This document shows, piece after piece, positions 26,345 through 34,399 of a stretch of 64,000 bases of DNA. Each line of letters opens with the position of its first letter. Position 1 is the stretch's first letter. This DNA is from Peribacillus loiseleuriae. GTDB lineage: Bacteria > Bacillota > Bacilli > Bacillales > DSM-1321. The notes under the pieces were generated by a model. That model saw only the letters and a program-made list of their open reading frames with translations. It had not been told where the DNA came from and did not search any database. The translations under genes were made by a program, and so were the position numbers. The stretch spans positions 2,526,065-2,590,064 of the forward strand of contig NZ_LFZW01000001.1 of assembly GCF_001183985.1 (NCBI RefSeq), written 5' to 3'.

Positions 26345-26463
26345 ACACAAACTGTGGTGAAGCAGGGCTATATGGATGGCTAACAAGGTGCTTTAATTCG
26401 ACAGCGTGACCACCAAATTGGTGGTCTTTTCAATGTTCGAAAATAATTATAATCATACATTCA
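26345..26463. repeat. Composite repeat: R3 end plus repeat B copy 2
   Basis: The R end (CTGTGGTGAAGC, CATATGGATGGCTAAC variant) runs straight into GCTTTAATTCGACAGCGTGACCACC-AAATT-GGTGGTCTTTTCAATG, matching 7501-7575. Shows what sequence followed R2 before the intron entered. Confidence 0.65.
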
Positions 26464-26622
26464 GAACCTCCCCCTTCTTTAACGAACTGGTTCAACGCCC
26501 TTTGATCTTTCACAATCTGGCCATATTATTGAATAAGTAGATATTTTTGAAAGGGGTTAAAAAATGACTTTAAAATGATCTGGTTTTTAATGTTTGACAA
26601 ATAACGACGACGAGGAGTATTG

Positions 26623-26646
26623 TTATTTCTATAAATGTAGAAATAA
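26623..26646. promoter_or_regulatory. ArsR-type operator dyad (dead copy)
   Basis: TTATTTCTA-TAAATG-TAGAAATAA, nine-base arms. Matches in layout the dyad upstream of the intact arsR-like gene (29227-29250). Confidence 0.6.
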
Positions 26647-26654
26647 TAACGAAA

Positions 26655-26866
26655 GGTGAGCAAACCCGTCTATAACTTTTAAAAGAATTAGCTTCTGAAT
26701 CAGAAATAGCTTGTGCAGTAATGGCTAATAAGTTAGATATTCAAGCTAATTCAACGTTAACACACCATTTAAAATTATTAAGCGATTGTGGTTGATTAAG
26801 AGTAAGAAAAGAAGGTACTTCCGTTACTATAGTCTGCTACGTACGAGATTAGAGAAATACGCTCCA
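26655..26866 (+). pseudogene. ArsR-family regulator, degraded copy
   Basis: Reads KELASESEIACAVMANKLDI, QANSTLTHHLKLLSDCG, an in-frame TGA, LRVRKEGTS: nearly the same as residues 22-75 of the intact gene at 29273-29554. The start, a stop in the recognition region, a later frameshift and a missing C-terminus make it non-functional. Confidence 0.82.
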
Positions 26867-26871
26867 TTTTT

Positions 26872-26913
26872 AATCTTTATTTCTATATTTATATAAATAT
26901 AGAAATAAAGATT
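26872..26913. promoter_or_regulatory. Perfect 42-bp palindrome containing the ArsR operator core
   Basis: Left arm AATCTTTATTTCTATATTTAT, right arm its exact complement, no spacer. The core TTTCTATA...TATAGAAA resembles the two other dyads. It sits between the dead arsR copy and the luciferase-like gene, so it may be an operator for that gene or a two-way terminator. Confidence 0.55.
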
Positions 26914-27167
26914 TCGCAAGTTAAATGCGTCATTCAAGTACTACGTGGAAGCTTACTTCTTATATAACTCGAAGTTAAACAGGTTGTGAATGTAACCTTA
27001 TCAACGTTTTAAAGAGGTATATCCGTTTGGACCTTTTTGTAGAAAATAACGTTGAGGAGCTTACGTGTAAATATTTTATTTCGAGGAATGATAGAGTGGA
27101 TAACCATCTTAGTTTGTTATCTATCTTCTTAATATTACTATAGTATTAATATGAAAGGATGATATAA

Positions 27168-28169
27168 ATGGCAAATATAAATATACCGATTTCTGTATTA
27201 AATCTCGTCCCCATCCGCCAGGGACAAAATATGAAACAGGCCATTGATGCAATGGTAGATCTTGCGCAGGCTGTAGAAAAAATGGGATATCAACGCTATT
27301 GGATTGCAGAGCATCATAATACTCCAACCCTAGTCAGTTCGTCCACGTCTATTTTGATTAAACATACATTAGAACATACCGATCACATTCGTGTCGGATC
27401 AGGCGGTATTATGCTACCGAATCATTCGCCGTTAGTCGTAGCCGAACAATTTGGAACAATGGCCACGATTTATCCCAATCGACTGGACCTTGGTCTTGGT
27501 CGAGCTCCTGGTACAGACATACTGACTGCAAGCGCGCTGAGACGTTCAAAAAATGATTCTGTCTATACCTTTCCGGAGGATGTTAAGTCCCTGCTTACTT
27601 ACTTTGGTCCGGAAGAACAGCAAAGTTATGTGAAAGCTTATCCAGGTGTTGGTACAAATATCCCAATCTATATCCTGGGTTCGTCCACTGATTCCGCATA
27701 CTTAGCAGCAAATCTGGGTCTGCCCTATGTATTTGCTTCCCATTTTGCATCAAAATATATGGAGGAAGCCATTTCGATTTATCATGAACGCTTCCAGCCA
27801 TCGAAGTATTTGAGCCGTCCTTACATGATAGTCTGCTTAAATGTGATTGCAGGCGAAACCGATGAGGAGGCAGCAAAACTATCAACCACAATGCAACAAT
27901 TTTTCCTAAATGTTATCCGTGGGACGAAAACACCGTTACAGCCGCCTGTTGATAACATGGATGAAATTTGGAATTCCGCTGAAAAAGAAATGGCCCAATC
28001 CAAGTCGAATATCATGCTATTAGGCAGTAAAGACTCTATCCGTAGACAGCTGACAGCATTTCAAGAAAAATATGATGTTCAGGAGCTGATGGTGGTTTCT
28101 TATATTTTTGATCCAGATAAACAAAAACGTTCATATGAAATATTGAAGGAAATTGTTGATGAAAATTAA
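27168..28169 (+). CDS. LLM-class flavin-dependent monooxygenase (luciferase-like)
   Basis: 333 residues from ATG behind AAAGGATG. Starts with the YceB/YhbW-type signature ISVLNLVPIRQGQNMKQAID; further motifs are RYWIAEHHNTPTLVSSS, IRVGSGGIMLPNHSPLVVAE and DLGLGRAPGT (F420/FMN barrel). It should use reduced flavin and oxygen on an aldehyde- or alkane-like substrate. It is more GC-rich than neighbours. It lies between a dead and a live ArsR copy and downstream of a perfect palindrome, so it may be the regulated gene. An isochorismatase-like gene follows after a recombinase fragment. Confidence 0.9.
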   Translation: MANINIPISVLNLVPIRQGQNMKQAIDAMVDLAQAVEKMGYQRYWIAEHHNTPTLVSSSTSILIKHTLEHTDHIRVGSGGIMLPNHSPLVVAEQFGTMATIYPNRLDLGLGRAPGTDILTASALRRSKNDSVYTFPEDVKSLLTYFGPEEQQSYVKAYPGVGTNIPIYILGSSTDSAYLAANLGLPYVFASHFASKYMEEAISIYHERFQPSKYLSRPYMIVCLNVIAGETDEEAAKLSTTMQQFFLNVIRGTKTPLQPPVDNMDEIWNSAEKEMAQSKSNIMLLGSKDSIRRQLTAFQEKYDVQELMVVSYIFDPDKQKRSYEILKEIVDEN

Positions 28170-28231
28170 TTTTTATTGCCGATCTCGTTTTGCAGATTCT
28201 TTGCGTGAGAGCATTGACTGACTTAGCTTTG

Positions 28232-28396
28232 CAACATGGCGCAGCTTTTGGTCGACCGAAAGCCACCGTTACGGAAGAGTTTGAACAAGTATATGATCAA
28301 TAGAAATCAGGAGAAATGACGGCTGTGAAGGCTATGCAAGAGATAGGCGTAAAGAAGCTGGATTTTTATAAGTTGGTTAAGAAATATGAACGATAA
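28232..28396 (+). pseudogene. Serine recombinase C-terminal HTH fragment
   Basis: HGAAFGRPKATVTEEFEQVYDQ (read in two parts), an in-frame TAG where Trp is usual, then KSGEMTAVKAMQEIGVKK and LDFYKLVKKYE. This is the C-terminal helix-turn-helix of Tn3/Hin-type resolvases. It may come from the same gene as 25136-25348, now about 3 kb apart. Confidence 0.75.
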
Positions 28397-28492
28397 ACTG
28401 AGAGATTATTAGATAAAGTACTCTTGTACATACGTTCAAGCGACAGATCCAATAAGAGATTTCTACGTTTAATTTTAACCTAGTTCCAACGT

Positions 28493-29032
28493 ATGCAAAA
28501 TCAAAATAATAAAACCGTGTTATTAGTAATGCATGTACAAAATGGTATTGTATCTCATTTCGGAGATACAAAAATTCTTCAACCTTTCCACAAAGCTGTA
28601 GAAGCTGCCCGTCAAAATAATATTCCAGTTATTCATGTCAGGGTCGCGTTTAGCGAGGGTTATCCAGAGGTCAACCCACACAACAAGTTAATTTCAGCAG
28701 TTAAAAATAGAGTTGGCGTTACGACTGTCTCCGATCCAGAAACACAAGTTCATGAATCTGTACAGCCTAAACCAAACGAATCGGTTGTGACGAATTATCG
28801 AATTAGCTCATTTGCTGGTAGCAATCTCGAAGTCATCCTTCGATCACAACAAATCGATACACTTGTTCTCACTGGGATTTCTACAAGTGGTGTTGTTCTA
28901 TCTACATTGAAGGTACTTTCGGATGCATGTCTTGAACATGATCCTGAAGTTCAACGTGTTCTTATCGAAAAGGTATTACCTATCAAAGCAGATGTGCAGA
29001 CTGTTGACGCTTGGTTAGGCACTTTGAATTGA
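28493..29032 (+). CDS. Isochorismatase-fold protein lacking the catalytic triad
   Basis: 179 residues; no clear ribosome site at the ATG. Overall isochorismatase/cysteine-hydrolase fold: VLLVMHVQNGIVSHF, NIPVIHVRVAF, SSFAGSNLEVILRSQQIDTL, VLTGISTSGVVLSTLKVLSDA. The usual Asp of DxQ is His (MHVQ), the Lys is Arg (NYRISSF), and the nucleophilic Cys is Gly (TSGVV). So the protein keeps the fold but has no nucleophile; a non-hydrolytic role (isomerase-like or binding) is inferred. It is followed by a very strong terminator and then the live arsR-like gene. Confidence 0.85.
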   Translation: MQNQNNKTVLLVMHVQNGIVSHFGDTKILQPFHKAVEAARQNNIPVIHVRVAFSEGYPEVNPHNKLISAVKNRVGVTTVSDPETQVHESVQPKPNESVVTNYRISSFAGSNLEVILRSQQIDTLVLTGISTSGVVLSTLKVLSDACLEHDPEVQRVLIEKVLPIKADVQTVDAWLGTLN

Positions 29033-29075
29033 TATTAATTGTCTTAATCATCCTAAGAAAATCATGTAATGTTAA

Positions 29076-29127
29076 ACAACAAGCGCATTTTAAAGGTTTC
29101 GTCCTAAAGTGCGCTTGTTGTTTTTTT
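29076..29127 (+). terminator. Strong rho-independent terminator
   Basis: ACAACAAGCGCATTTTA pairs with TAAAGTGCGCTTGTTGT, then TTTTTT. Confidence 0.92.
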
Positions 29128-29226
29128 AACACAGAGGTCTTGATCTGAAATTTCCAAAACTCTATAAAATGGTTTAAAGAGGTTCAAGCTTTAATTGTTG
29201 AAAAATAAGCACAAAGAAGTGTATAG

Positions 29227-29250
29227 TAACTTCTATAAATATTGAAATTA
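29227..29250. promoter_or_regulatory. ArsR-type operator upstream of the regulator gene
   Basis: TAACTTCTATAAATATTGAA-ATTA, an imperfect dyad 23 bases before the GTG start. Same centre (TTCTATAAAT) as 26623-26646, so autoregulation is likely. Confidence 0.6.
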
Positions 29251-29272
29251 AAACAGATTAGAGGTTTTGAAT

Positions 29273-29554
29273 GTGAACGATGAAGTGGCAGTAAAAGTAT
29301 ATAAAGCACTTGGTGAGCCAACTCGTTTACGACTCGTAAAAGCATTAGCTTCTGAACCGGAAATGGCTTGTGCAGTAATGGCTAATAAGCTAGATATTCA
29401 AGCTAATTCTACATTAACTCACCATTTAAAATTATTAATAGATTGCGGTTTACTAACTGTAAGAAGAGAAGGTACTTACCGTTATTATAGTATTCAACGT
29501 AATATATTAGAGATATACGCACCAACTTTAATCCCAGATAATAATTCACTCTGA
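29273..29554 (+). CDS. ArsR-family winged-helix repressor
   Basis: 93 residues from GTG 29273 (AGAGG eight bases upstream; TTG 29267 is too close). Canonical ArsR fold: KVYKALGEPTRLRLVKALA, then ACAVMANKLDIQANSTLTHHLKLL as the recognition helix (S-T-L-T-H-H-L), and a wing VRREGTYRYYSI. The CVC metal motif of arsenic sensors is absent; only one Cys before helix 4 (MACAVM) and one in DCGLL, so this is probably a redox or quinone/aldehyde-type sensor. Controls itself and perhaps the oxidoreductase genes upstream. Confidence 0.88.
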   Translation: MNDEVAVKVYKALGEPTRLRLVKALASEPEMACAVMANKLDIQANSTLTHHLKLLIDCGLLTVRREGTYRYYSIQRNILEIYAPTLIPDNNSL

Positions 29555-29590
29555 TTTCAATGTGATAAAATGGTATATATAATACCCAAC

Positions 29591-29631
29591 ATCACCAAAA
29601 GTGCATTGTCCACTTTTGGTGATGCTTTTTC
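29591..29631 (+). terminator. Terminator of the arsR-like gene
   Basis: ATCACCAAAAGTG pairs with CACTTTTGGTGAT, then GCTTTTT. Confidence 0.88.
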
Positions 29632-29730
29632 GTTTGTACATTTATAGACTCATCTACCTTCTGTGTTCCAAAACTCGTCCTTTTCTGAACCCCTCCTCTT
29701 GGATTTGCATTCCGAGCTAAAAAAAGGATA

Positions 29731-29919
29731 GGTTTTGTAGCGCAGTCCAATATGACGAAAAAGGTAAAATCTAACGCACTGATAAAAATAAGGGAATCTA
29801 TCAAAGCTATTCAAAAGCGACCTTGTGCAAAAATAGTTTGGCATTTTAATACGGTCGTAATGGGAATACAAAATTATTACTCAGCCGGCCATTATTACAT
29901 AGAAACTAACATGATATGA
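29731..29919 (+). pseudogene. Group II intron maturase remnant (X domain)
   Basis: Frame ends with KKVKSNALIKIRESIKAIQK, then IVWHFNTVVMGIQNYYSAGH. The NTVVMGIQNYYS box is the maturase X domain of group II intron proteins of a different lineage from the one at 3-434. No ribozyme domain V was recognised nearby. Confidence 0.65.
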
Positions 29920-29996
29920 ATAGTTTAAGATGGACTTGAAAGCGTTTTCGATAGGAAGGTAGTTAATTATATAAAGTATGATTCGGAGAGTTTTAG

Positions 29997-30526
29997 ATGG
30001 CAAAGAAAAAACGCGGCGATTATTGTAAAGCTTGTGAACGTTATCGAGCTAACGAAAAGTTTAGGGAAAAGGGACATAGACAAAACATTTGTAAAGATTG
30101 TAAAAAGGCAGGCAGAACAGGGGAGATAAATAGTGTTTTTTTGAAGGATCGGGTCCTAATCGCTATATGAAATCGTTAAAAGTTACATTGATCGTATTTA
30201 TAAAAATGGAAGAATATTTATTTTTCGAACATATGGGGAATAGCTATGCAATGAACGCTGATTTAGAATGCACTCCCGTATTTTTCCAATATGATAAAAT
30301 AGGCAAAGTGCCGTTTATGGTTGCGGATGACCTTATGTTAGATTTAGATGATGTGTATGAAGCGATATCGGTAAACTATCACCATAAATTAGAGAACGGT
30401 GATTAACTTGATTATTATGATATGTTGGAAGAGGACGAGCGGGAGTTATCATCTAAAGAGCAGAAATATCTTTCATTAGTTTCAGATCTCCAATTCATTG
30501 ATCAGGAATATCGGAATAATGAATAA
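29997..30526 (+). pseudogene. Zinc-ribbon/DUF-type Bacillus protein, frameshifted
   Basis: Three frames make one protein: MAKKKRGDYCKACERYRANE with CKDCKKAG (two CxxC pairs), then after a shift YEIVKSYIDRIYKNGRIFIF, then after another shift LECTPVFFQYDKIGKVPFMV, YEAISVNYHHKLENGD, an in-frame TAA, LDYYDMLEEDERELSSKEQK. This matches a conserved single-copy-type Bacillus protein of about 170 residues. At least two frameshifts and one stop. Either a dead gene or sequencing errors in a low-quality stretch. Confidence 0.72.
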
Positions 30527-30595
30527 TGAACTAAAAAATGCATTAGAGCAATTCAGATTGCTTCTGTAGTTAAAGCTGAAAATTCTCGTTGTTGT

Positions 30596-30630
30596 GCCCA
30601 CTTTACATTTCTGTAAGGTGGGGCTTTTTA
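30596..30630 (+). terminator. Rho-independent terminator
   Basis: GCCCACTTTACA pairs with TGTAAGGTGGGGC, then TTTTTA. Confidence 0.88.
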
Positions 30631-30664
30631 TATTTATTCTACAAATAAGAGGAATTGAGATAAG

Positions 30665-30883
30665 TTATCGTTTTTTCTTTTTAGTATCTTTTGATATTGG
30701 TTGATTTTTATTAACTTGTTCAAAAATCACATGTACATGAACTATGTTTTCTTCAATTTTCTTAACACTTAAAACTTTTCCTTTGCGACCTTTAATTTTT
30801 ATATCCTCATCCACAGAAGGAATATGTTTTAGCAGCTGACTTAATACTATAGATTTATTTTCAAAAAAATGAATTGTAACCAT
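30665..30883 (-). CDS. Small hypothetical protein (72 aa)
   Basis: ATG at 30883 behind AGGAGAG. The peptide is basic, ending in a Lys/Arg tail (SKDTKKKKR); the body looks like a small beta-barrel (VDEDIKIKGRKGKVLSVKKI, NIVHVHVIFEQV), as in KOW or S1-like nucleic-acid binders. That is only a shape argument. Single gene. Confidence 0.6.
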   Translation of the reverse strand: MVTIHFFENKSIVLSQLLKHIPSVDEDIKIKGRKGKVLSVKKIEENIVHVHVIFEQVNKNQPISKDTKKKKR

Positions 30884-31074
30884 CTTTTGTACTCTCCTTA
30901 TTATTAGAATTTATTTACAATACCTTTTTATAAAATATTGAGTAAACCTTAAATTTAGACCGAAGTCATGCATTTAAGGTTTGATTAAATTTCCTACTAT
31001 CTATTGAGCTAAGTTTATATGGAATACACTAAAGGCCATTTGAATATATTGAAAAAGTCAATCTAAAAACGAAG

Positions 31075-31101
31075 AAATAAATAAATAAATAAATAAATAA
31101 A
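31075..31101. repeat. AAAT microsatellite
   Basis: About six and a half tandem copies of AAAT between the flanking promoters and the VanW-like gene, 53 bases before its start. Confidence 0.85.
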
Positions 31102-31153
31102 GGGTCGATCCAATTGTATTCATAAAGAGATATTTAAGTAGGAGGATGTAAGT

Positions 31154-32170
31154 TTGCGTAAATTGGCTACGATAGGTTTATTGTTAGGTAGTTTAGTTGG
31201 ATTCATAGCGTTGAGCGGCTGTAGTAAAGAGGTAAGGAATGAGCAACAGTTGGAGCAGCAAATAAAAGAGTTGGAGACAAAAGTAAAAAAACAACAAAAA
31301 GCCATTGAACAGTATCAAGCTAATCTGGATCAAAAGGAAGCAAAAAAAGCTATTGAAGTAGCCATATTAGAACCAAATACAGGAAAAGTAATTAAGCGAA
31401 TAAATCCAATGGAAATGGACTTTCAGAAGAATGTCGAAACTTATAAGAAAGTTATTTCCGATTGGGTAAAAGATTTAGCCAGATCTGAAAATGGTTATGA
31501 CAAGAGAATGTTCCCTGATAAAATTGGCGCGGACGGAGTAATCATCAAAGGAACGCCACGTGTAATCTTATCAGAAGATGAATTAGTGAATCGAATTATG
31601 GACGCCTCAGCAAAAGGGGGGCAGGTTGAATTACCGTTAACGGTGTTTGAATCTGGATATAAGCTTGAAGAAGTAAATACGTTAGATGAAGTGGTGATAA
31701 GTTCGTTCACGACTAGTTTTGATCCAAGTGTGACCGGAAGAGTCCGAAATATTGAGTTATCATCTCAAGCTATTGATAATGTTATATTAGGAATCGGAGA
31801 TGTTTTTTCCTTCAACACAGCTGTAGGAGAACGGACTGAAGTAAGAGGATATCAAAAAGCAAAAGAGATTGTGAATAAGCAAATGGTAGCAGGGATTGGC
31901 GGTGGAATTTGTCAGACATCCTCTACACTATACAATGCAGTGGACAAATTAAAGATCAAGTATGTGGAGCATCATAATCATTCACTCCATGTTGGCTATG
32001 TCCCTAAGGGAAGAGATGCAACTGTATCATGGGGAGGTCCTGATTTTCGATTTGAAAATACAGTAAATGTACCACTATTATTAAAGGCAAGTGTAGATAA
32101 AGAAAAAGGGAAAGTGACAATTGAAGTTAGATCATCAAAATTATATGCAAGTCAGATTGGAAAAATTTAA
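31154..32170 (+). CDS. VanW family exported lipoprotein
   Basis: 338 residues from TTG 31154 behind AGGAGGATG. Lipobox LSGC (Cys23), then a coiled coil (about 28-70, QQLEQQIKELETKVKKQQKA), a linker domain and the VanW domain (about 190-310) with VGERTEVRGYQKAKEIVNKQ, GGGICQTSSTLYNAVDKL and VEHHNHSLHVGYVPKGRDA. VanW-domain proteins are cell-envelope proteins of unclear activity; the conserved Cys and His residues suggest an enzyme-like site. Not linked to vancomycin resistance genes here. Followed by a strong terminator at 32362-32402. Confidence 0.9.
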   Translation: MRKLATIGLLLGSLVGFIALSGCSKEVRNEQQLEQQIKELETKVKKQQKAIEQYQANLDQKEAKKAIEVAILEPNTGKVIKRINPMEMDFQKNVETYKKVISDWVKDLARSENGYDKRMFPDKIGADGVIIKGTPRVILSEDELVNRIMDASAKGGQVELPLTVFESGYKLEEVNTLDEVVISSFTTSFDPSVTGRVRNIELSSQAIDNVILGIGDVFSFNTAVGERTEVRGYQKAKEIVNKQMVAGIGGGICQTSSTLYNAVDKLKIKYVEHHNHSLHVGYVPKGRDATVSWGGPDFRFENTVNVPLLLKASVDKEKGKVTIEVRSSKLYASQIGKI

Positions 32171-32781
32171 TTTTCAATCTGCTTGAAAGAATTACAACAG
32201 GTTAAGACAATCGTTGCACAAACGTTAATCTATTTTTTAAAAAAGTGTTCCACTAAAAAACAAAAAAAGAAAACCACATGCTATTCATCCAAGAGAAGCA
32301 GGAGATTTTCTAAACACAATAAACATTAAGTTTTAGGAGCAATCAATCACTTTGGATGGTTACTAGCCGAGATGTTACCAGCATCTCGGCTAGTCATCTT
32401 TTGTACTATATATATTCCACATTTATTATTCATTCGAATGGCTAATTGTTATTCCAACACCGAGTTGTTCAATAACGGGTTTAATTCAAAGGTGCCATAA
32501 TGGGGGATTTTGATGTTAATAAAAAAGTGGATTTGTAATAATCACTTATATGGTTGTGTATTTTGAACTTGAGGAACAAATTGAAAAAAAACCAAAGTAT
32601 TCCATTTGCTGAATATAGGAAGTATATAGTCTATAGGGGGGCTGGGTCTAAAAATGATTAACTTGGATGTGAGCGCGAAATGTGAGTTGAAAACAAGAGC
32701 TTAGTAGGAAAAGGGTTATCATGTGGCATTGTCTTAAACATGAGAACCTCTCGAAAGGGAAAATCTTGTTTCTAATTTTCT
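32171..32781. other. Intergenic with terminator and dispersed motif
   Basis: Contains the terminator at 32362-32402 and a dispersed motif (about 32465-32500). No supported gene; several stretches look like decayed coding sequence. Confidence 0.45.
32362..32402 (+). terminator. Rho-independent terminator
   Basis: ACTAGCCGAGATG pairs with CATCTCGGCTAGT, then CATCTTTT. Confidence 0.88.
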
Positions 32782-32883
32782 TTAATATCCTGCTGACATA
32801 TGAAGATCCTTCGCAAATTCATTTAACCCTTTTCCTTTTCGAACTCTTAATGCAGCCAATGTTTTTATAGGTTGCACTTTATC
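32782..32883 (-). pseudogene. XRE-type HTH fragment
   Basis: DKVQPIKTLAALRVRKGKGL, NEFAKDLHMSAGY, stop. The pattern TLAALRVRKGLxxxEFAxxLxMS is the N-terminal part of an XRE helix-turn-helix protein. It is joined directly to the IS110 fragment. Confidence 0.5.
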
Positions 32884-33178
32884 AGGGCAATAAGATCCAT
32901 TCTTTTATCTCTTTTTGATTGGGAGTTTTCTCGGTTTTCTTTGTTCCTCTTTACAAGATGGGGGTTAACAGTTACTACTTCAATATCTTGTTCATATGGC
33001 CATTTTGATAGGTTAATCCAGTAATGATCCGTTGGTTCCATACCAACTTCATTATTATTAAAAGAGAGTGGATCACCGACTATAATCCCACGAAAGTTAA
33101 CAGCACGAGCGACGTGAACTTCTTGTGCTATATCCACACCAACAACGAGATGATGATTTGAAATTCTTTAAATTAGTT
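32884..33178 (-). pseudogene. IS110 family transposase, N-terminal remnant
   Basis: HHLVVGVDIAQEVHVARAVN, FRGIIVGDPLSFNNNE, YEQDIEVVTVNPHLVKRNKE, NRENSQSKRDKRMD. The first Asp of the DEDD site (GVDIA) and the VNP-x-x-VK box with the NSxSKxDKxDA region are recognisable; the final Asp pair is disrupted and the rest is lost. Confidence 0.82.
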
Positions 33179-33363
33179 GATTTTGTTTGTCTTGCATTTT
33201 GAACTTCATAGTAGAGCTTTCTCCTAAGATTGATTTTGTGTTATGTGTGTATAATCATCTTACTGAGGGGCTTTATTTTTTTCAAAGCTGAAATTTAACA
33301 ATCTACAGGAAATCTAACGGGTGCGATGCATAAACAAAGCCATATTAAAGCTCTAAAAACCAA

Positions 33364-34092
33364 CTATTTAGTACATGAAAATATTCTATAGCCCAAAACA
33401 TCCTCATACTTTACTATTATATTAAAATGTTCATGCATTACCGCGTAAAGTTCAGGTTCAATATACTCTGAGTACTGGAATTCTGAATTTGTATTGTATT
33501 GGAGCATAGATTGTTTTTGCATGCGAATTTTTATATTTTTAAAATCAGTCTGTTCAAGTAAAGTGATCCAATCCTTTTCCATAAGGACGGAATCTAATCC
33601 ATAAAATTGTTTTACTTCTTCCTCACTAGTTGGGGAAAGCCGTTTATTAGTGGTAAGTTCATTTGCAATAAAACGACCACCGCTTTTTAATAATCGAAAT
33701 ATTTCTTTAAGAGCTGTTGGCTTATTTACAAAAGAGAGAACAGATTCGGAAATAATAAAATCAAAATTCCCATCCTTTACTGGAAATTTCTCTATTGAGC
33801 CTTGAATAATTTCCACTGGTAATTGGTATTTCCTCATTCTGTTTTTTGCCTTTTCCACCATTATAGGGTTAATATCCATCCCCGTTACTTTTGCTCCGTA
33901 TTGTTCAGCTAGATAGGCAGCTGTTTGGCCAGTACCACACCCTACATCTAAAATGCGGGAAGTTTTGTTAATTTCTTCAGTCTTAAGTATTTCCTTGGTT
34001 AGATCAATGCCACCAGGGTGTGCCCCTCCAACACCAAATTTGGACAAAAAATCTAAATATATCGACCTACCAATTAGAATCACCTTCTTCAA
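33364..34092 (-). CDS. Class I SAM-dependent methyltransferase (UbiE-like)
   Basis: 242 residues from TTG 34092; the start is uncertain because the site (GAAGAAGG) overlaps it. Begins SIYLDFLSKFGVGGAHPGGI, then motif I ILDVGCGTGQTAAYLAEQYG, acidic loop VTGMDINPIMVEKAK, and motif IV FDFIISESVLSFV with motif post-I LLKSGGRFIANELTTN. Methylates an unknown small molecule in the cytosol. It is divergent from, and 560 bases before, the thiazole-peptide precursor gene; a tailoring role for that peptide is possible but nothing shows it. Confidence 0.88.
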   Translation of the reverse strand: MKKVILIGRSIYLDFLSKFGVGGAHPGGIDLTKEILKTEEINKTSRILDVGCGTGQTAAYLAEQYGAKVTGMDINPIMVEKAKNRMRKYQLPVEIIQGSIEKFPVKDGNFDFIISESVLSFVNKPTALKEIFRLLKSGGRFIANELTTNKRLSPTSEEEVKQFYGLDSVLMEKDWITLLEQTDFKNIKIRMQKQSMLQYNTNSEFQYSEYIEPELYAVMHEHFNIIVKYEDVLGYRIFSCTK

Positions 34093-34195
34093 TTCTTATT
34101 TGTATAAAATATGAAAATACAAATAAGATGTTCATCCCAAAATGGCATAAAGATATTTAAAACACTAAAAAGGGATACAAAAAAGGAGTGAGAGT

Positions 34196-34252
34196 ATGTC
34201 TGGTAAGCTTGTGGTGGATTTCAATAAAAATTGGACCTCGTTTTTGAAATGA
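34196..34252 (+). CDS. Micro-ORF with strong ribosome site (18 aa)
   Basis: ATG at 34196 lies nine bases after AAAAAAGGAGTGAG. The peptide MSGKLVVDFNKNWTSFLK is amphipathic and slightly basic. It sits between the divergent methyltransferase and the thiazole-peptide genes. It may be a leader peptide, a signal peptide gene or a decayed start. Confidence 0.35.
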   Translation: MSGKLVVDFNKNWTSFLK

Positions 34253-34271
34253 TTGTTTTATTTCATATTTC

Positions 34272-34287
34272 TTATATGCGCATATAA
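34272..34287. promoter_or_regulatory. Perfect 16-bp palindrome
   Basis: TTATATGCGCATATAA. Candidate operator between the micro-ORF and the bacteriocin genes. Confidence 0.4.
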
Positions 34288-34366
34288 AAGAACGTAAAAA
34301 AATACGGACTTAAAGGTACACCTCGTGCTCCTTAGTTCTCAAAACGTTAATAGCTACATTTCAAGG

Positions 34367-34399
34367 CTCTCAACCATTTTGGTTGGGAGTTTGTTTATT
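34367..34399 (+). terminator. Terminator before the bacteriocin locus
   Basis: CTCTCAACC-ATTTT-GGTTGGGAG, then TTTGTTTATT. The same hairpin recurs after the last gene of the locus at 40564. Confidence 0.85.

Larger units (their letters stand above)
26235..26654. other. Intergenic with composite repeat
   Basis: Carries R3 (26345-26388: CTGTGGTGAAGC...ATGGATGGCTAAC-AAGGTGCTT), repeat B copy 2 (26385-26463), dispersed motif copies (about 26480-26540) and an ArsR operator-like dyad (26623-26646). Confidence 0.6.
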
